7,464 nt of DNA from contig CAZKUN010000357.1 in the NCBI GenBank assembly GCA_964555935.1, forward strand, positions 1-7,464. The letters run 5' to 3'. This document shows positions 1 to 6,974 of the stretch, piece after piece; the stretch's first letter is position 1; each line of letters begins with the position of its first letter. The notes under the pieces were generated by a model. It was given only the letters and a program-made list of their open reading frames with translations, was not told the origin of the DNA and did no database searches. Both the position numbers and the translations under genes were made by a program. Source of the DNA: CAZKUN01 sp964555935 (GTDB taxonomy: Bacteria > Armatimonadota > Zipacnadia > Zipacnadales > VGFC01).

Positions 1-1172
1 CCGCCTACGCGGCGCTCGGCCCCGGTGCCGGCAGTTGGTTCAGCTTTGTCAGCGACCGACAGATCGCGCGCGGGATGCGGGATCTGTCCGAGTACGAGGT
101 CGTCTACGTTGCCCTCGCCACCTACCAGCGCGCGGCGGTGCTGGACAAGCTGGCGCAATACGCCCGGCAAGGAGGTATCATCGTCTGCGGCGATGAGACC
201 GCGTTCACATGGGACATCAGCGGCGATGATCTTTCTGGTCGCTGGGAGGATCTCACAGGCGTCAAGCGGCGGGAGGTCCGTGCCGGCACGAGCTTGGCTC
301 AGACGGTGCCTAACGGCTTCGTCAAGGGCCGAACAGGGGTGCCGCTGCGCCTGCCCGGATCCGGCGTATCTCTCGAACCGCTCGACGCCTCGGTCGACCC
401 GCTCGCGGTGTTCGCGGATGGTGACCTGGCCGCGACGGCACGTCGGTATGGTCAGGGCTGGGTGGTCTGCTTCGCGGCCAATCCCTTCGCGTCCCCAGAC
501 AAGAACAGCACGGTGGTCGAGTTGGTGAGGGCCATCCAGAAGGCTGCGGGAGCCAAGCTCGACCGCCCCATCTGGCGCTTCAAGCTGCCTCCCTTCGCTG
601 AGACCAACACGCCGCCCGCACCGGGTCGTCAGTGCCTCACGAATAACGAGGTTGTGCTCAGTCCCGATGGTGAGATCACGCCCGCCACCAACGTCCAGTG
701 CGACGGCACGTACACCTACAGCCACTTCCCCACCGGTCTGGCCGATTCAGCGACCACAGGCGACATTGCGTTTGCGGATGGGCATCTGACCAACCGCAAG
801 GCCGCCTTCGCCGGGCGCAAGCGCGGGGGCGACCTCAACCCGCCGGCGCTGGAGAAGTGGATCGCTAGTTGGACCGATGCTGAGCCCGTGAACATCACCT
901 TCGACTTCAAGCAGCCCGTGTCGGTCGATGCCGTCCGGTTCATCTACTCGGGCATGCTGCCGGGCGTTACCGTGATGGGCAGCGCCGACGGCGCCGAGTG
1001 GTCTACCATCGGCTCCAAGTCGGGGAACGTAGTGACGGCGGATGTTGAGGAGGCGACCGTGCCGCTGCGGGGCACCGCGCGCTTCGTACGAATAGACCTT
1101 GCGGCTCGGCTGCCCGGCGTGACGATGGAACTGTCGGAGATTGAGATCTGGGGAAGCCAAGAGACCCAGTGA
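1..1172 (+). CDS. C-terminal part of a secreted glycosidase-like protein: amidotransferase-like fold plus F5/8 type C domain (5' end outside window)
   Basis: The frame is open from the first bases (codons start at base 3) to a TGA at 1170-1172, giving 389 visible residues with no start, so the gene begins upstream. Visible residues about 25-180 read like the class I glutamine-amidotransferase-like/trimerisation domain found behind GH42-type and related glycosidase barrels: a Rossmann-like stretch ending GGIIVCGDETAF, then a late motif ATARRYGQGWVVCFAANPF, close to the 'YGkGrVvyfa.NPF' signature of such domains. Residues about 255-385 look like a discoidin/F5/8 C (CBM32-like) beta-sandwich: FADGHLTNR, then TFDFKQPVSVDAVRFIY, then FVRIDLAAR and the closing ELSEIEIWG. 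In known proteins these modules bind sugars and help a catalytic domain attack polysaccharide outside the cytoplasm. The catalytic domain is not in the window, so the reaction cannot be stated. A ceramidase-like start follows 34 bp downstream on the same strand, suggesting an operon. Confidence 0.75.
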   Translation, partial: AYAALGPGAGSWFSFVSDRQIARGMRDLSEYEVVYVALATYQRAAVLDKLAQYARQGGIIVCGDETAFTWDISGDDLSGRWEDLTGVKRREVRAGTSLAQTVPNGFVKGRTGVPLRLPGSGVSLEPLDASVDPLAVFADGDLAATARRYGQGWVVCFAANPFASPDKNSTVVELVRAIQKAAGAKLDRPIWRFKLPPFAETNTPPAPGRQCLTNNEVVLSPDGEITPATNVQCDGTYTYSHFPTGLADSATTGDIAFADGHLTNRKAAFAGRKRGGDLNPPALEKWIASWTDAEPVNITFDFKQPVSVDAVRFIYSGMLPGVTVMGSADGAEWSTIGSKSGNVVTADVEEATVPLRGTARFVRIDLAARLPGVTMELSEIEIWGSQETQ

Positions 1173-1206
1173 CGGCGGCCCGGCGTGAAAGGTGAGAACT
1201 CTCCTC

Positions 1207-1872
1207 ATGCAGTTAGGCACCGCATCCATTGACATCACGCCGCCCGCGGGCACACCCATGGCCAGCAGCTTGCAGCCGCGCGCGTCGGTCGGCGTTGATG
1301 ACCCGCTGCTGTGCAAGACGATGGTTCTCGGCAACGATGAAACGCGCATCGCCCTGGTGACGCTTGACCTCATCGCCTGGACGAGGCGCCTTCACCAACA
1401 GCACACGCCCACTGGACGTACGGCTCCTTGGGTCGAACTACTATGGCCGCCCGCTGCAGTCCCCTGGCCCAGCTCGGACGATGGCAAGAGGACACGTCAC
1501 AGACCGAAGCTGACCATCGGACGATCGGAGCGCGAGGCGTTCGCAGAGGTGTGTCACGGCGCGTCCACTGGGGCGCTCCCTACGGCCGTGTCTCCCGTGC
1601 AATGGGTGAGCGATGTGCGCGTCCCGCCGCTCGCTCCCGCCCATCCCCGCCGCCCGCACCCGCGCAACTTGGGGAGTTGGCCTTCACTTCCCGCCCCGAC
1701 TCGCACCTCCAGCACCCGCTCCGCGCGTCCGCAAGCGCGGGCGCTCCTGAAGTTCGTCATGTCGCGATGGGCATCAGTACCGCGCAGATACCGAAGAGCT
1801 TCACGGAACCTGTCCACCCGAAAAACTCCATCCACGCCTGAATTTAGGGCTTTGAAGGCCGCGCGTAGCTGA
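1207..1872 (+). pseudogene. Neutral/alkaline ceramidase-like gene, N-terminus only; disrupted
   Basis: From the ATG at 1207 the protein opens MQLGTASIDITPPAGTPMA and continues with VGVDDPLLCKTMVLGNDE and TRIALVTLDLIAW. This matches the start of the neutral/alkaline non-lysosomal ceramidase-like family (Pfam PF04734), whose members normally run to over 400 residues. Family resemblance ends near base 1383. The frame stays open to a TGA at 1870-1872 but encodes Arg/Pro-rich sequence typical of non-coding GC-rich DNA. Just after the break the same frame reads HQQHTPTG, which could be a degraded copy of the family's metal-binding HTHSG motif; if so, about 15-25 codons are missing before it. That is a tentative reading. 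A GTG at 1192 is an alternative start, but ATG 1207 gives the canonical family beginning. AGGTGAG at 1190-1196 may serve as the ribosome binding site. Intact relatives hydrolyse the amide bond of ceramides or are uncharacterised. This copy is very unlikely to be active. Confidence 0.6.
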
Positions 1873-1890
1873 CTTGAGAAACGCACGCTC
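1386..1890. other. Unassigned stretch between broken ceramidase-like gene and transposase
   Basis: This stretch holds no gene I recognise. Several frames on both strands are open, as expected at this GC content, but their translations are Arg/Pro/Ser-rich and mutually overlapping. One short plus-strand frame (1388-1513) encodes 41 residues containing LLGSNYYGRPLQSPGP before its TGA. It looks more protein-like than the rest and could be a relic of a truncated gene or of the ceramidase-like gene in a shifted frame. A GC-rich hairpin (CCGCGC at 1721-1726 with GCGCGG at 1735-1740) is present. The left end of the neighbouring insertion sequence should lie in this interval, but no certain terminal repeat is visible. 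Confidence 0.5.
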
Positions 1891-3106
1891 GTGACCATGC
1901 CAACGCTCAAGATCATCTACCGAAACCCAGCCGACCTCGTCCGCCTCATCGGTCAACTGACTTCGTATGCCGTCGTGTTCGCGTACGCCTTCGTGTCGTC
2001 GAGAGCGAAGACGGCGGCGACCGTCGTCGCGTTGCGCAGTCAGTTGGCTCACCGCATCGACCGAGTCAAGCAGAAGAAGGAGCCGAAGCCTCGATTCACC
2101 CCAGCGTTCCGAGTCGTCTGGGTCGTGCTCTCTCGGTTCCTCGACGGCTGGGAACACCTGGCTCAGCTGATGAAGCCCGCCACGGTCACGCTGGCATAGG
2201 GAGGGCTACCGGCTGTGGTGGCGCTGGAAGTCGCGGAAGCCCGGTCGCCCGTCGCTCGAGCAGGAGATGCGAGCTCTGATCCGCCAACTGAGCCGTCAGA
2301 ACCCGCTTTGGTCGGCAGAGCGAATTCGCGATACGCTGGTGATTCTGGGCTATCCTCCGATCTGCGATGACACGGTCAGCAAGTACATGGTAAAGCGAAG
2401 GAAGCCGCGAGAACCATCGACGACTTGGCTCCCGTTCCTACGCAACCATCTGGATGTCTCGTGGGCGATCGACTTCTTCACCGTAACGACGATCAACTTC
2501 GCCACGGTCTACGTCTTCCTGGTCTTCGAGCACGGCCGCAGGCGGGTGGTCCATCTCGCCACGACTCGCAACACGACGATGGAGTGGGTGATCCAACAAC
2601 TCAGGAACGCCATGCCATTCGGAGAGCAACTCAGGTACCTCTTCCGCGACAATGATGGCATCTATGGCCACGGGGTGGCGCTGTTTCTCGAGAGCTGGGG
2701 CATCGATGAAGTGCGGACAGCACCCCAAAGCCCCTGGCAGTCGCCCTACGTCGAACGGTTCATCGGCACACTCAGACGTGAGTTGCTGAACCACGTGATC
2801 GTGCTAAGCGAGGCGCACCTCGAGCGACTGCTAAGGGAGTTCATCGAAGAGTACTACCACGTCGCCCGACCACACCAAGGTCTGGGTGGCGACACGCCGA
2901 CACCCACCGAAAGCCCGCCTGAAATCGACGGCCCCACGAGACTCGTCGCCATCCCCGTCCTCGGAGGACTGCACCACCGGTACGTTCGAGCCGCTGCCTG
3001 ACCACGACCGACAGCCAATCAGCGCACACGTGACGGCTCGGTCAGGTCCGGCGAGGCATCGTCATGTGCGCCGACGAACCGTGGGGCGTCACCGCCGGAT
3101 CACACC
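1549..3106 (+). mobile_element. Insertion sequence remnant, rve/DDE integrase type; ends tentative
   Basis: The transposase at 1891-3001 implies an insertion sequence around it. The best inverted pair I find by eye is GGTGTGTCACGGCG (1549-1562) and CGCCGGATCACACC (3093-3106), which match at 11 of 14 positions when one is reverse-complemented. Their outer TGTG/CACA is the kind of end seen in several DDE insertion sequences. No target-site duplication is evident next to them, and the resulting 340-bp left leader would be long for a single-gene element. The boundaries are therefore a guess, while the presence of an element is well supported by the transposase. Confidence 0.3.
1891..3001 (+). pseudogene. 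IS transposase (rve/DDE integrase core), one frameshift near 2191
   Basis: Two consecutive frames together make one transposase of about 370 residues. The first part (GTG 1891, or ATG 1897, to TAG 2197-2199) ends ...LMKPATVTLA. Resuming one base later at TGG 2192 gives WHREGYRLWWRWKSRKPGRP and then reads straight into the second part, through 2267 to TGA 2999-3001. Related transposases carry a continuous KPxTVxRWHRxGxR segment here, so two bases appear lost (or one gained) at the Arg codon. The second part contains an HTH-like region (SAERIRDTLVILG) and a complete rve catalytic core: Asp in WAIDFF, Asp in YLFRDNDGIYG and Glu in SPYVERFIG, with 34 residues between the last two as in a DDE D35E active site. 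It ends in LGGLHHRYVRAAA, the usual C-terminus of this group. Family members cut and join DNA at IS ends. Unless the frame is corrected, this copy makes only an N-terminal fragment or an unaided catalytic fragment, so it is probably inactive. Confidence 0.85.
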
Positions 3107-3130
3107 CGCTCAGACCGGGTTCGTGGCGGC

Positions 3131-3153
3131 TCGGATGGAATAAGTCGGATGGA
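3131..3153. repeat. Short direct repeat, 9 bp twice, 14-bp period
   Basis: TCGGATGGA occurs at 3131-3139 and again at 3145-3153, separated by ATAAG. It lies in the 170-bp gap between the end of the transposase frame and the 3' end of the convergent sialidase-like gene. Its role is unknown and it may be chance. Confidence 0.4.
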
Positions 3154-3171
3154 CAGGCTGTCGACGACCCA

Positions 3172-4356
3172 CTATCCGGGGGCGAAACGATACTCGTACG
3201 CGGGAGAGGTGATGTCGGCCTCGCCACGCTCGCGGATGCGAGGCATCACCAGGACGAAGTCGTGCGTCTCCCGGTCTTCATAGACGCGAAAGTTGGATAG
3301 CCCCACATGGTCGGAATCCCCCTCGCGGCGTGTGTCGATGACCTGCAGCGACCGCCCGATAACGGCACGTTTCTCTTCATCGATCTCGGCAAGGTGGAGC
3401 GGGCGTCGCGGGTCCTCGATCCTGGTCGGACGAGGGGAGATGTTCCCGATCCAGTAGAGCTTGCCGGTCCGACTATGCCGTATCAGTACGCTGCCGGATG
3501 CAAAGGAGAACAGGGGCTCGCGCGTGTCGTAAGGGAGAGGTTCCGCTGGCGACCAGGTCAGCCCGCCGTCAGTGGACGAGCTCCGCCATTTGTGGACGGA
3601 CACGTCAGGGGTGTTCCGGTTGCCGGCGCGGCAGACCATCAGAAGTGAACCGTCGACGAGTTCGGCGATGGTCGGTTCCTCAAGGCCTGCTGTCGACACC
3701 TTTGGATCGACCGTGATCATGGAGCTCAGATCCCAGATGAGGCGCTCGCCTCGCCACGAGCCGAGGAAGCACCCGGCATGGGAGCCCAGGACGGGCTTGA
3801 CGCTGAAGTCCATTGTGCTGGGCAAGAGGGCCACGGGCAGGAGCACGCGCCCCTCGCTGGTCCGCACGGGAGCGCAGAACGAGATCATCATGCTGTTCCT
3901 GCCGTACTCGGTGTCGCGCGCCCAATGCGTGGCGTCGTACCCCTCCTGGATGAGCTGGACCGGCTCGCCGAACGACTCCCCCGACTCATCGAGCACGCGC
4001 ATGAAGATGCGCGTGTACCGGTTCGCCTCGCCCGTGTAGGTGCCCGCCGGGTAGAGTTGGTCGTTGTAGAGATGGAGGACCCGGTTGCAGGCGTCGTCGT
4101 GGAACAGACAGCTCTCCCCCCAGAGACGCGTGCCGTTCCGGGTCCGCTCCTGCTCATGGATGGGCCGGGGCGCAGACCAGGTGGCCCCGTTGTCCCCGCT
4201 GCGTACCTCATACTGGGAGCTGATGGTGTCGGACGCGAACAGCTCTCCGTAGTGGCGGATGAGAACGGGGCCCTGTTCCTGGGCGTAGGCCGTGTTCACG
4301 CTGACGATGGCACACCCCGGGGGAGCCGGGATGGCCACGCTCCTGCGGACCTCCAT
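3172..4356 (-). CDS. BNR-repeat sialidase-like protein (exo-alpha-sialidase fold)
   Basis: This 394-residue protein matches the usual length of bacterial BNR_2-type sialidase-like proteins (six-bladed beta-propeller). Two Asp-box (SxDxGxTW) motifs are clear: SGDNGATW at residues 53-60 and STDGGLTW at 261-268. The segment EPTIAELVDGSLLMVCR (227-243) is the characteristic 'EP.iaEL.dG.Llm..R' strand pair of this fold, and LFSFASGSVLIRH follows. Known members release terminal sialic acids or act on other glycans. Many environmental homologues are uncharacterised, so the substrate is open. I chose ATG 4356 over the longer ATG at 4506: the extra 50 residues are unlike the family, they would overlap the upstream lyase gene, and AGAAGGGG sits 7 bases before 4356. 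No signal peptide is visible from this start, so cytoplasmic action is likely unless export is non-classical. The gene lies 115 bp downstream of the lyase fusion on the same strand and is probably in its operon. It ends YEYRFAPG and appears intact. Confidence 0.85.
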   Translation of the reverse strand: MEVRRSVAIPAPPGCAIVSVNTAYAQEQGPVLIRHYGELFASDTISSQYEVRSGDNGATWSAPRPIHEQERTRNGTRLWGESCLFHDDACNRVLHLYNDQLYPAGTYTGEANRYTRIFMRVLDESGESFGEPVQLIQEGYDATHWARDTEYGRNSMMISFCAPVRTSEGRVLLPVALLPSTMDFSVKPVLGSHAGCFLGSWRGERLIWDLSSMITVDPKVSTAGLEEPTIAELVDGSLLMVCRAGNRNTPDVSVHKWRSSSTDGGLTWSPAEPLPYDTREPLFSFASGSVLIRHSRTGKLYWIGNISPRPTRIEDPRRPLHLAEIDEEKRAVIGRSLQVIDTRREGDSDHVGLSNFRVYEDRETHDFVLVMPRIRERGEADITSPAYEYRFAPG

Positions 4357-4363
4357 TCCGTTT

Positions 4364-4371
4364 CCCCTTCT
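4364..4371 (-). promoter_or_regulatory. Ribosome binding site for the sialidase-like gene
   Basis: On the minus strand AGAAGGGG lies 7 bases upstream of the ATG at 4356-4354. It is purine-rich and well spaced, and it decides the start of the sialidase-like gene in favour of 4356 rather than the in-frame ATG at 4506. Confidence 0.6.
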
Positions 4372-4471
4372 CCAGAGGTGAGACGCGCTATGGCGGCAGG
4401 ACAGCTGACTGACATACGGGTCACGAGCTACGCGTCCTCCCTGGTCCGTGAATGACGGGACGCGCCCGCTC

Positions 4472-6682
4472 TCAGGGGAGGTCGCGGGCCAGCCGGAAGC
4501 CAACACCCACGCCGTGGTAGTGCGGGCGATGACGAGAGCGCCGGTGGCGCAGCAGCTCCGTGTTCTGCCACAGGAAGTTCCCGCCGCAGACCACCCGATA
4601 GGGTCCTTCGCTTTCGCCCTTCGGATCTACCGGAACGGGTTTCCAGCTGGAGTACCGCGACCGGTCATTCGCCCACTCCTGTGCGTTGCCTGCCATGTCG
4701 TGGAGTCCCCATGGATTCGGCTCCAACTTGCCGACGCTCTGTGGCAGGCGGCGAGAGTGCTTCGCCACCATGCGCTCGCCCTTCATGACGAGGTAAGAGC
4801 ACCACGCGTACTCGGGCACCTCCTCGGGGTCATCACCCATGCCGTAGGGGGTGCCGGTCCCGGCCTCGGCGGCGTGGAACCACTCGCATTGGGTCGGCAG
4901 GCGGTACCGTCTCCTCCCTGCAAGGTTCAGGCGTCTGATGAACTCCTGGGCCGAGATGTAGCTCACGTAGGTGGCCGGGTGCTGCGGGCCATCCCGGGCC
5001 CCCACCTGGCCGGCCCATGGACGCGTGCCCATCACTGTGACCCATTGAGCCTGAGTGACCTCATGCATCCCCAGTTCGTAGGGCTTCGTCAGTGTCACGC
5101 TCACCTCGCGTACGATCACCTTGCCGGCCGGGACCCTGACGAATCGCATCCCCAGCGTCTCGGCCGGCCCCTTCCCGGCCTCGCGGACACCCCCCAAGAA
5201 GGCCTCCAGGGAGCCTTCCGTGACATCGGGTGTCTCAGACCGGGCAAGGCGCTCCTCACCCAGCTTCCGAGCTGCGGGCCCACGGATACGGGCATTGCCG
5301 GCCTGGAGGTCCACTGGCGGAGGCGGGAGAGGCTCGCCGCCGTCGGGGCGTGAGGGGTCGGTCAGGTTGAGGAACTCCTCGACGTTTGTGTATCCGTCAC
5401 CGTCCCGGTCCATGGGGCCATCGGCTGGGTCTGTGGCGTTGAGGCCGTGGCCCTGCTCCCAGGCATCGGTCATGCCGTCGTGGTCCGTATCCGGGGGCGG
5501 TTCTGTGGCTGCGTAGGTCGGCCATCCGCCCACCTCATCCTGGCTGTCGATCAGACGCCCCGTCCGCGTCCGCAATTCCTCGACGATGCGGGCGTCCACG
5601 ACGTCGCGCACCGGACGCGTGCAGCCAGCGAATGCGAGCACGGGCTCCAGGATCTCGGCAGCCGGCAGGGCGGTGATCGGCGGGGTCGCGGCGGGTCCGG
5701 GCAGACGCATGGTGTTGGGGAGCGGGGTCGGGGAACTGCTGCCGGCATGGACCATCATGCGCCGCCGCGCGTCCGGGTCGGTGGGCATGCCAGGCCAGAT
5801 GTTGTCTTCGGCATAGATCGTCGTGTCATGTCCGTATGGCATCAGCCAGAACGCATAGGCGTACTGGGGCGCGTCGGAGCCGGCAAGGATCAGGTTGCCG
5901 ACGTAGTTGAATGTCACGTTGCCCCCACCCGTGGCGCTCACGCCACGCTCGAAGCAGTAGACCACGTTGTTGCGGAGATCAACGAGGGACCGCTGCTTGC
6001 TCTTGCCCATATTCGTGTAGGGATGTCTGCCGTTGTTGTGCGCGAAGAGGCAGTGGTGCACGGAGACCGTGTTGGAGTCGCTTCCCAGGATCATGCCCAT
6101 GCTGTGCGGCCCCTTAGGGTGCAGGCTGTCACCGAGTGCCTCACTGGTAATCAGCCATTGGAAGGTGACGTTGCGCGGTCCACCCCAGGTCTGCACGTTC
6201 TCGTCAATACCCCAACTGGCCGAGCAATGGTCGACGATGACGTTCTTCGCCCCGGCCCCTGACAGGCCGATGGCATCGCGGTCCGCCGGACTCACGCCGA
6301 ATGGGTGATCGCCCGGCCGCACCCGGAGGTACCGAACGACCACGTCATTGGTCCCGATGGACAGTCCGCCGCGCTTGATGCAGATGCCGTCGCCGGGAGA
6401 GGACTGGCCCGCAATGGTGACGAATGGCTCCCTGACGTATACCGGCCCCTGGATCATGCCGCTGACCCGGAACACGATGATCCGTGGACCCTTGGTGTCG
6501 CACGCGGCCTGCAAGCTGCCGGGGCCGCTGGAATCCAGGTTGGTCACTTCCACCACACGCCCTCCGCGTCCGCCTGGCGTGTACGCGCCGAAGCCCTCCG
6601 CGCCAGGGAACGCCGGCAGTTGCTCTCGAGGCGCGGCGACGGCCCCGCGGAGCGTGAGCGAGAGCAGGACTGCCGCCCCCAC
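4472..6682 (-). CDS. Secreted pectate-lyase-like beta-helix fused to a Ca-binding linker and an FGE-sulfatase-like domain
   Basis: This 736-residue protein has three parts. Residues 1-17 are hydrophobic and end AVAAP, as in a signal peptide. Residues 22-390 form a PL1-like pectate lyase: AFPGAEGFGAYTPGGRGG, GPGSLQAACDTKGPRIIVF, FVTIAGQSSPGDG, DHCSASWGIDENVQTWG, HHCLFAHNNGRHPYTN, then GGWPTY before the linker. Residues 397-440 hold two calcium-binding repeats (DTDHDGMTDAWE; DRDGDGYTNVEEF) of thrombospondin-3/EF-hand type. Residues 510-736 match the FGE-sulfatase/SUMF1 family (PF03781): MRFVRVPAG, YELGMHEVTQAQW, RYRLPTQCEWFHAAEAG, PNPWGLHDMAGNAQEW, CGGNFL and VGFRLAR. Pectate lyases cleave pectin by beta-elimination, typically outside the cell with Ca. 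FGE converts a sulfatase cysteine to formylglycine using two cysteines after the GG(S/N) motif. Here that stretch (GGNFLWQNTELLRHRRSR) has none, so a binding or structural role is more likely. The listed start is a GTG; see the upstream-start entry. No recognised SUMF1 substrate is nearby. Confidence 0.85.
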   Translation of the reverse strand: MGAAVLLSLTLRGAVAAPREQLPAFPGAEGFGAYTPGGRGGRVVEVTNLDSSGPGSLQAACDTKGPRIIVFRVSGMIQGPVYVREPFVTIAGQSSPGDGICIKRGGLSIGTNDVVVRYLRVRPGDHPFGVSPADRDAIGLSGAGAKNVIVDHCSASWGIDENVQTWGGPRNVTFQWLITSEALGDSLHPKGPHSMGMILGSDSNTVSVHHCLFAHNNGRHPYTNMGKSKQRSLVDLRNNVVYCFERGVSATGGGNVTFNYVGNLILAGSDAPQYAYAFWLMPYGHDTTIYAEDNIWPGMPTDPDARRRMMVHAGSSSPTPLPNTMRLPGPAATPPITALPAAEILEPVLAFAGCTRPVRDVVDARIVEELRTRTGRLIDSQDEVGGWPTYAATEPPPDTDHDGMTDAWEQGHGLNATDPADGPMDRDGDGYTNVEEFLNLTDPSRPDGGEPLPPPPVDLQAGNARIRGPAARKLGEERLARSETPDVTEGSLEAFLGGVREAGKGPAETLGMRFVRVPAGKVIVREVSVTLTKPYELGMHEVTQAQWVTVMGTRPWAGQVGARDGPQHPATYVSYISAQEFIRRLNLAGRRRYRLPTQCEWFHAAEAGTGTPYGMGDDPEEVPEYAWCSYLVMKGERMVAKHSRRLPQSVGKLEPNPWGLHDMAGNAQEWANDRSRYSSWKPVPVDPKGESEGPYRVVCGGNFLWQNTELLRHRRSRHRPHYHGVGVGFRLARDLP

Positions 6683-6736
6683 TCGATGGAGTCTGTGGGT
6701 ACGGTTGATGCTGATCCCCCGATCGTCTGACGACGG
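6683..6736 (-). other. In-frame upstream extension of the lyase fusion; true start uncertain
   Basis: The lyase frame stays open upstream of GTG 6682 to a stop at 6739-6737. Reading upstream adds INRTHRLHR directly before GAAVLLSLTLRGAVAA, supplying the positively charged n-region that the 6682 start lacks. No ATG, GTG or TTG exists in this extension. However, an ATC at 6709-6707 is preceded 6 bases earlier by GGGGG (6720-6716), ideal Shine-Dalgarno spacing, whereas GTG 6682 has no such site. Either translation starts at a rare ATC codon, or an ATG has mutated, or GTG 6682 is used with a poor signal peptide. Confidence 0.45.
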
Positions 6737-6739
6737 TCA

Positions 6740-6974
6740 CGAAAGCTGGAGCGACCGTGCCTACCGGCGAATGCCGCGCGGTGCCCCCGTAGTGGCGGGA
6801 TGCGCCCGGGACCACTGGGCGCGCACGGCGCCCTGCGAAGGACGGGCACTCTCCCCCGCCGGGACAGTGGCCCCCTCGGCGCCACGCGGGCCCGTGGGGT
6901 ACCAAAGATAATCACACCGCGGTGGACGCCCCTCTGCGGGCGCCCGAGACGGCGCTACAGCGAGACTTGACTTC
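6740..6974. other. Divergent intergenic region between the lyase fusion and the second transposase fragment
   Basis: This is 235 bp of GC-rich sequence. It should contain the promoter of the minus-strand lyase-sialidase unit, but I cannot pick out convincing -35/-10 boxes. A small hairpin (CGCCC 6927-6931, GGGCG 6938-6942, six-base loop) lies 33 bp before the transposase fragment and may belong to the IS left end. TTGACT at 6967-6972 is a possible -35 element for the transposase. Confidence 0.35.

Noticed and set aside
25..528. Alternative plus-strand frame inside the first gene
   Set aside because: Its Ser/Arg/Pro-rich translation is a shadow of the glycosidase-like frame that contains clear domain signatures.
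1721..1740. GC-rich hairpin as a regulatory RNA element
   Set aside because: The stem is six base pairs in very GC-rich sequence with no conserved context or T-tract, so chance is the simplest explanation.
1554..1916. Minus-strand open frame before the transposase
   Set aside because: The only protein-like stretch (VDGVFRVDRFREALRYL) is short, matches no family I know, and lies in a region where several frames are open by composition. There is no ribosome binding site or context.
3101..3125. Hairpin ACCCG/CGGGT as a terminator for the sialidase-like gene
   Set aside because: The stem is only 5 bp (8 with a bulge) and is not followed by a T-run on either strand, so it is not a convincing intrinsic terminator.
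4356..4506. Longer start for the sialidase-like protein at ATG 4506
   Set aside because: It overlaps the 3' end of the lyase fusion, adds residues unlike the family, and the well-spaced ribosome binding site supports ATG 4356.
3778..6262. Long plus-strand open frames opposite the sialidase-like and lyase genes
   Set aside because: They are antisense shadows of clear minus-strand genes. Their translations are Arg/His/Pro-rich with no domain motifs.
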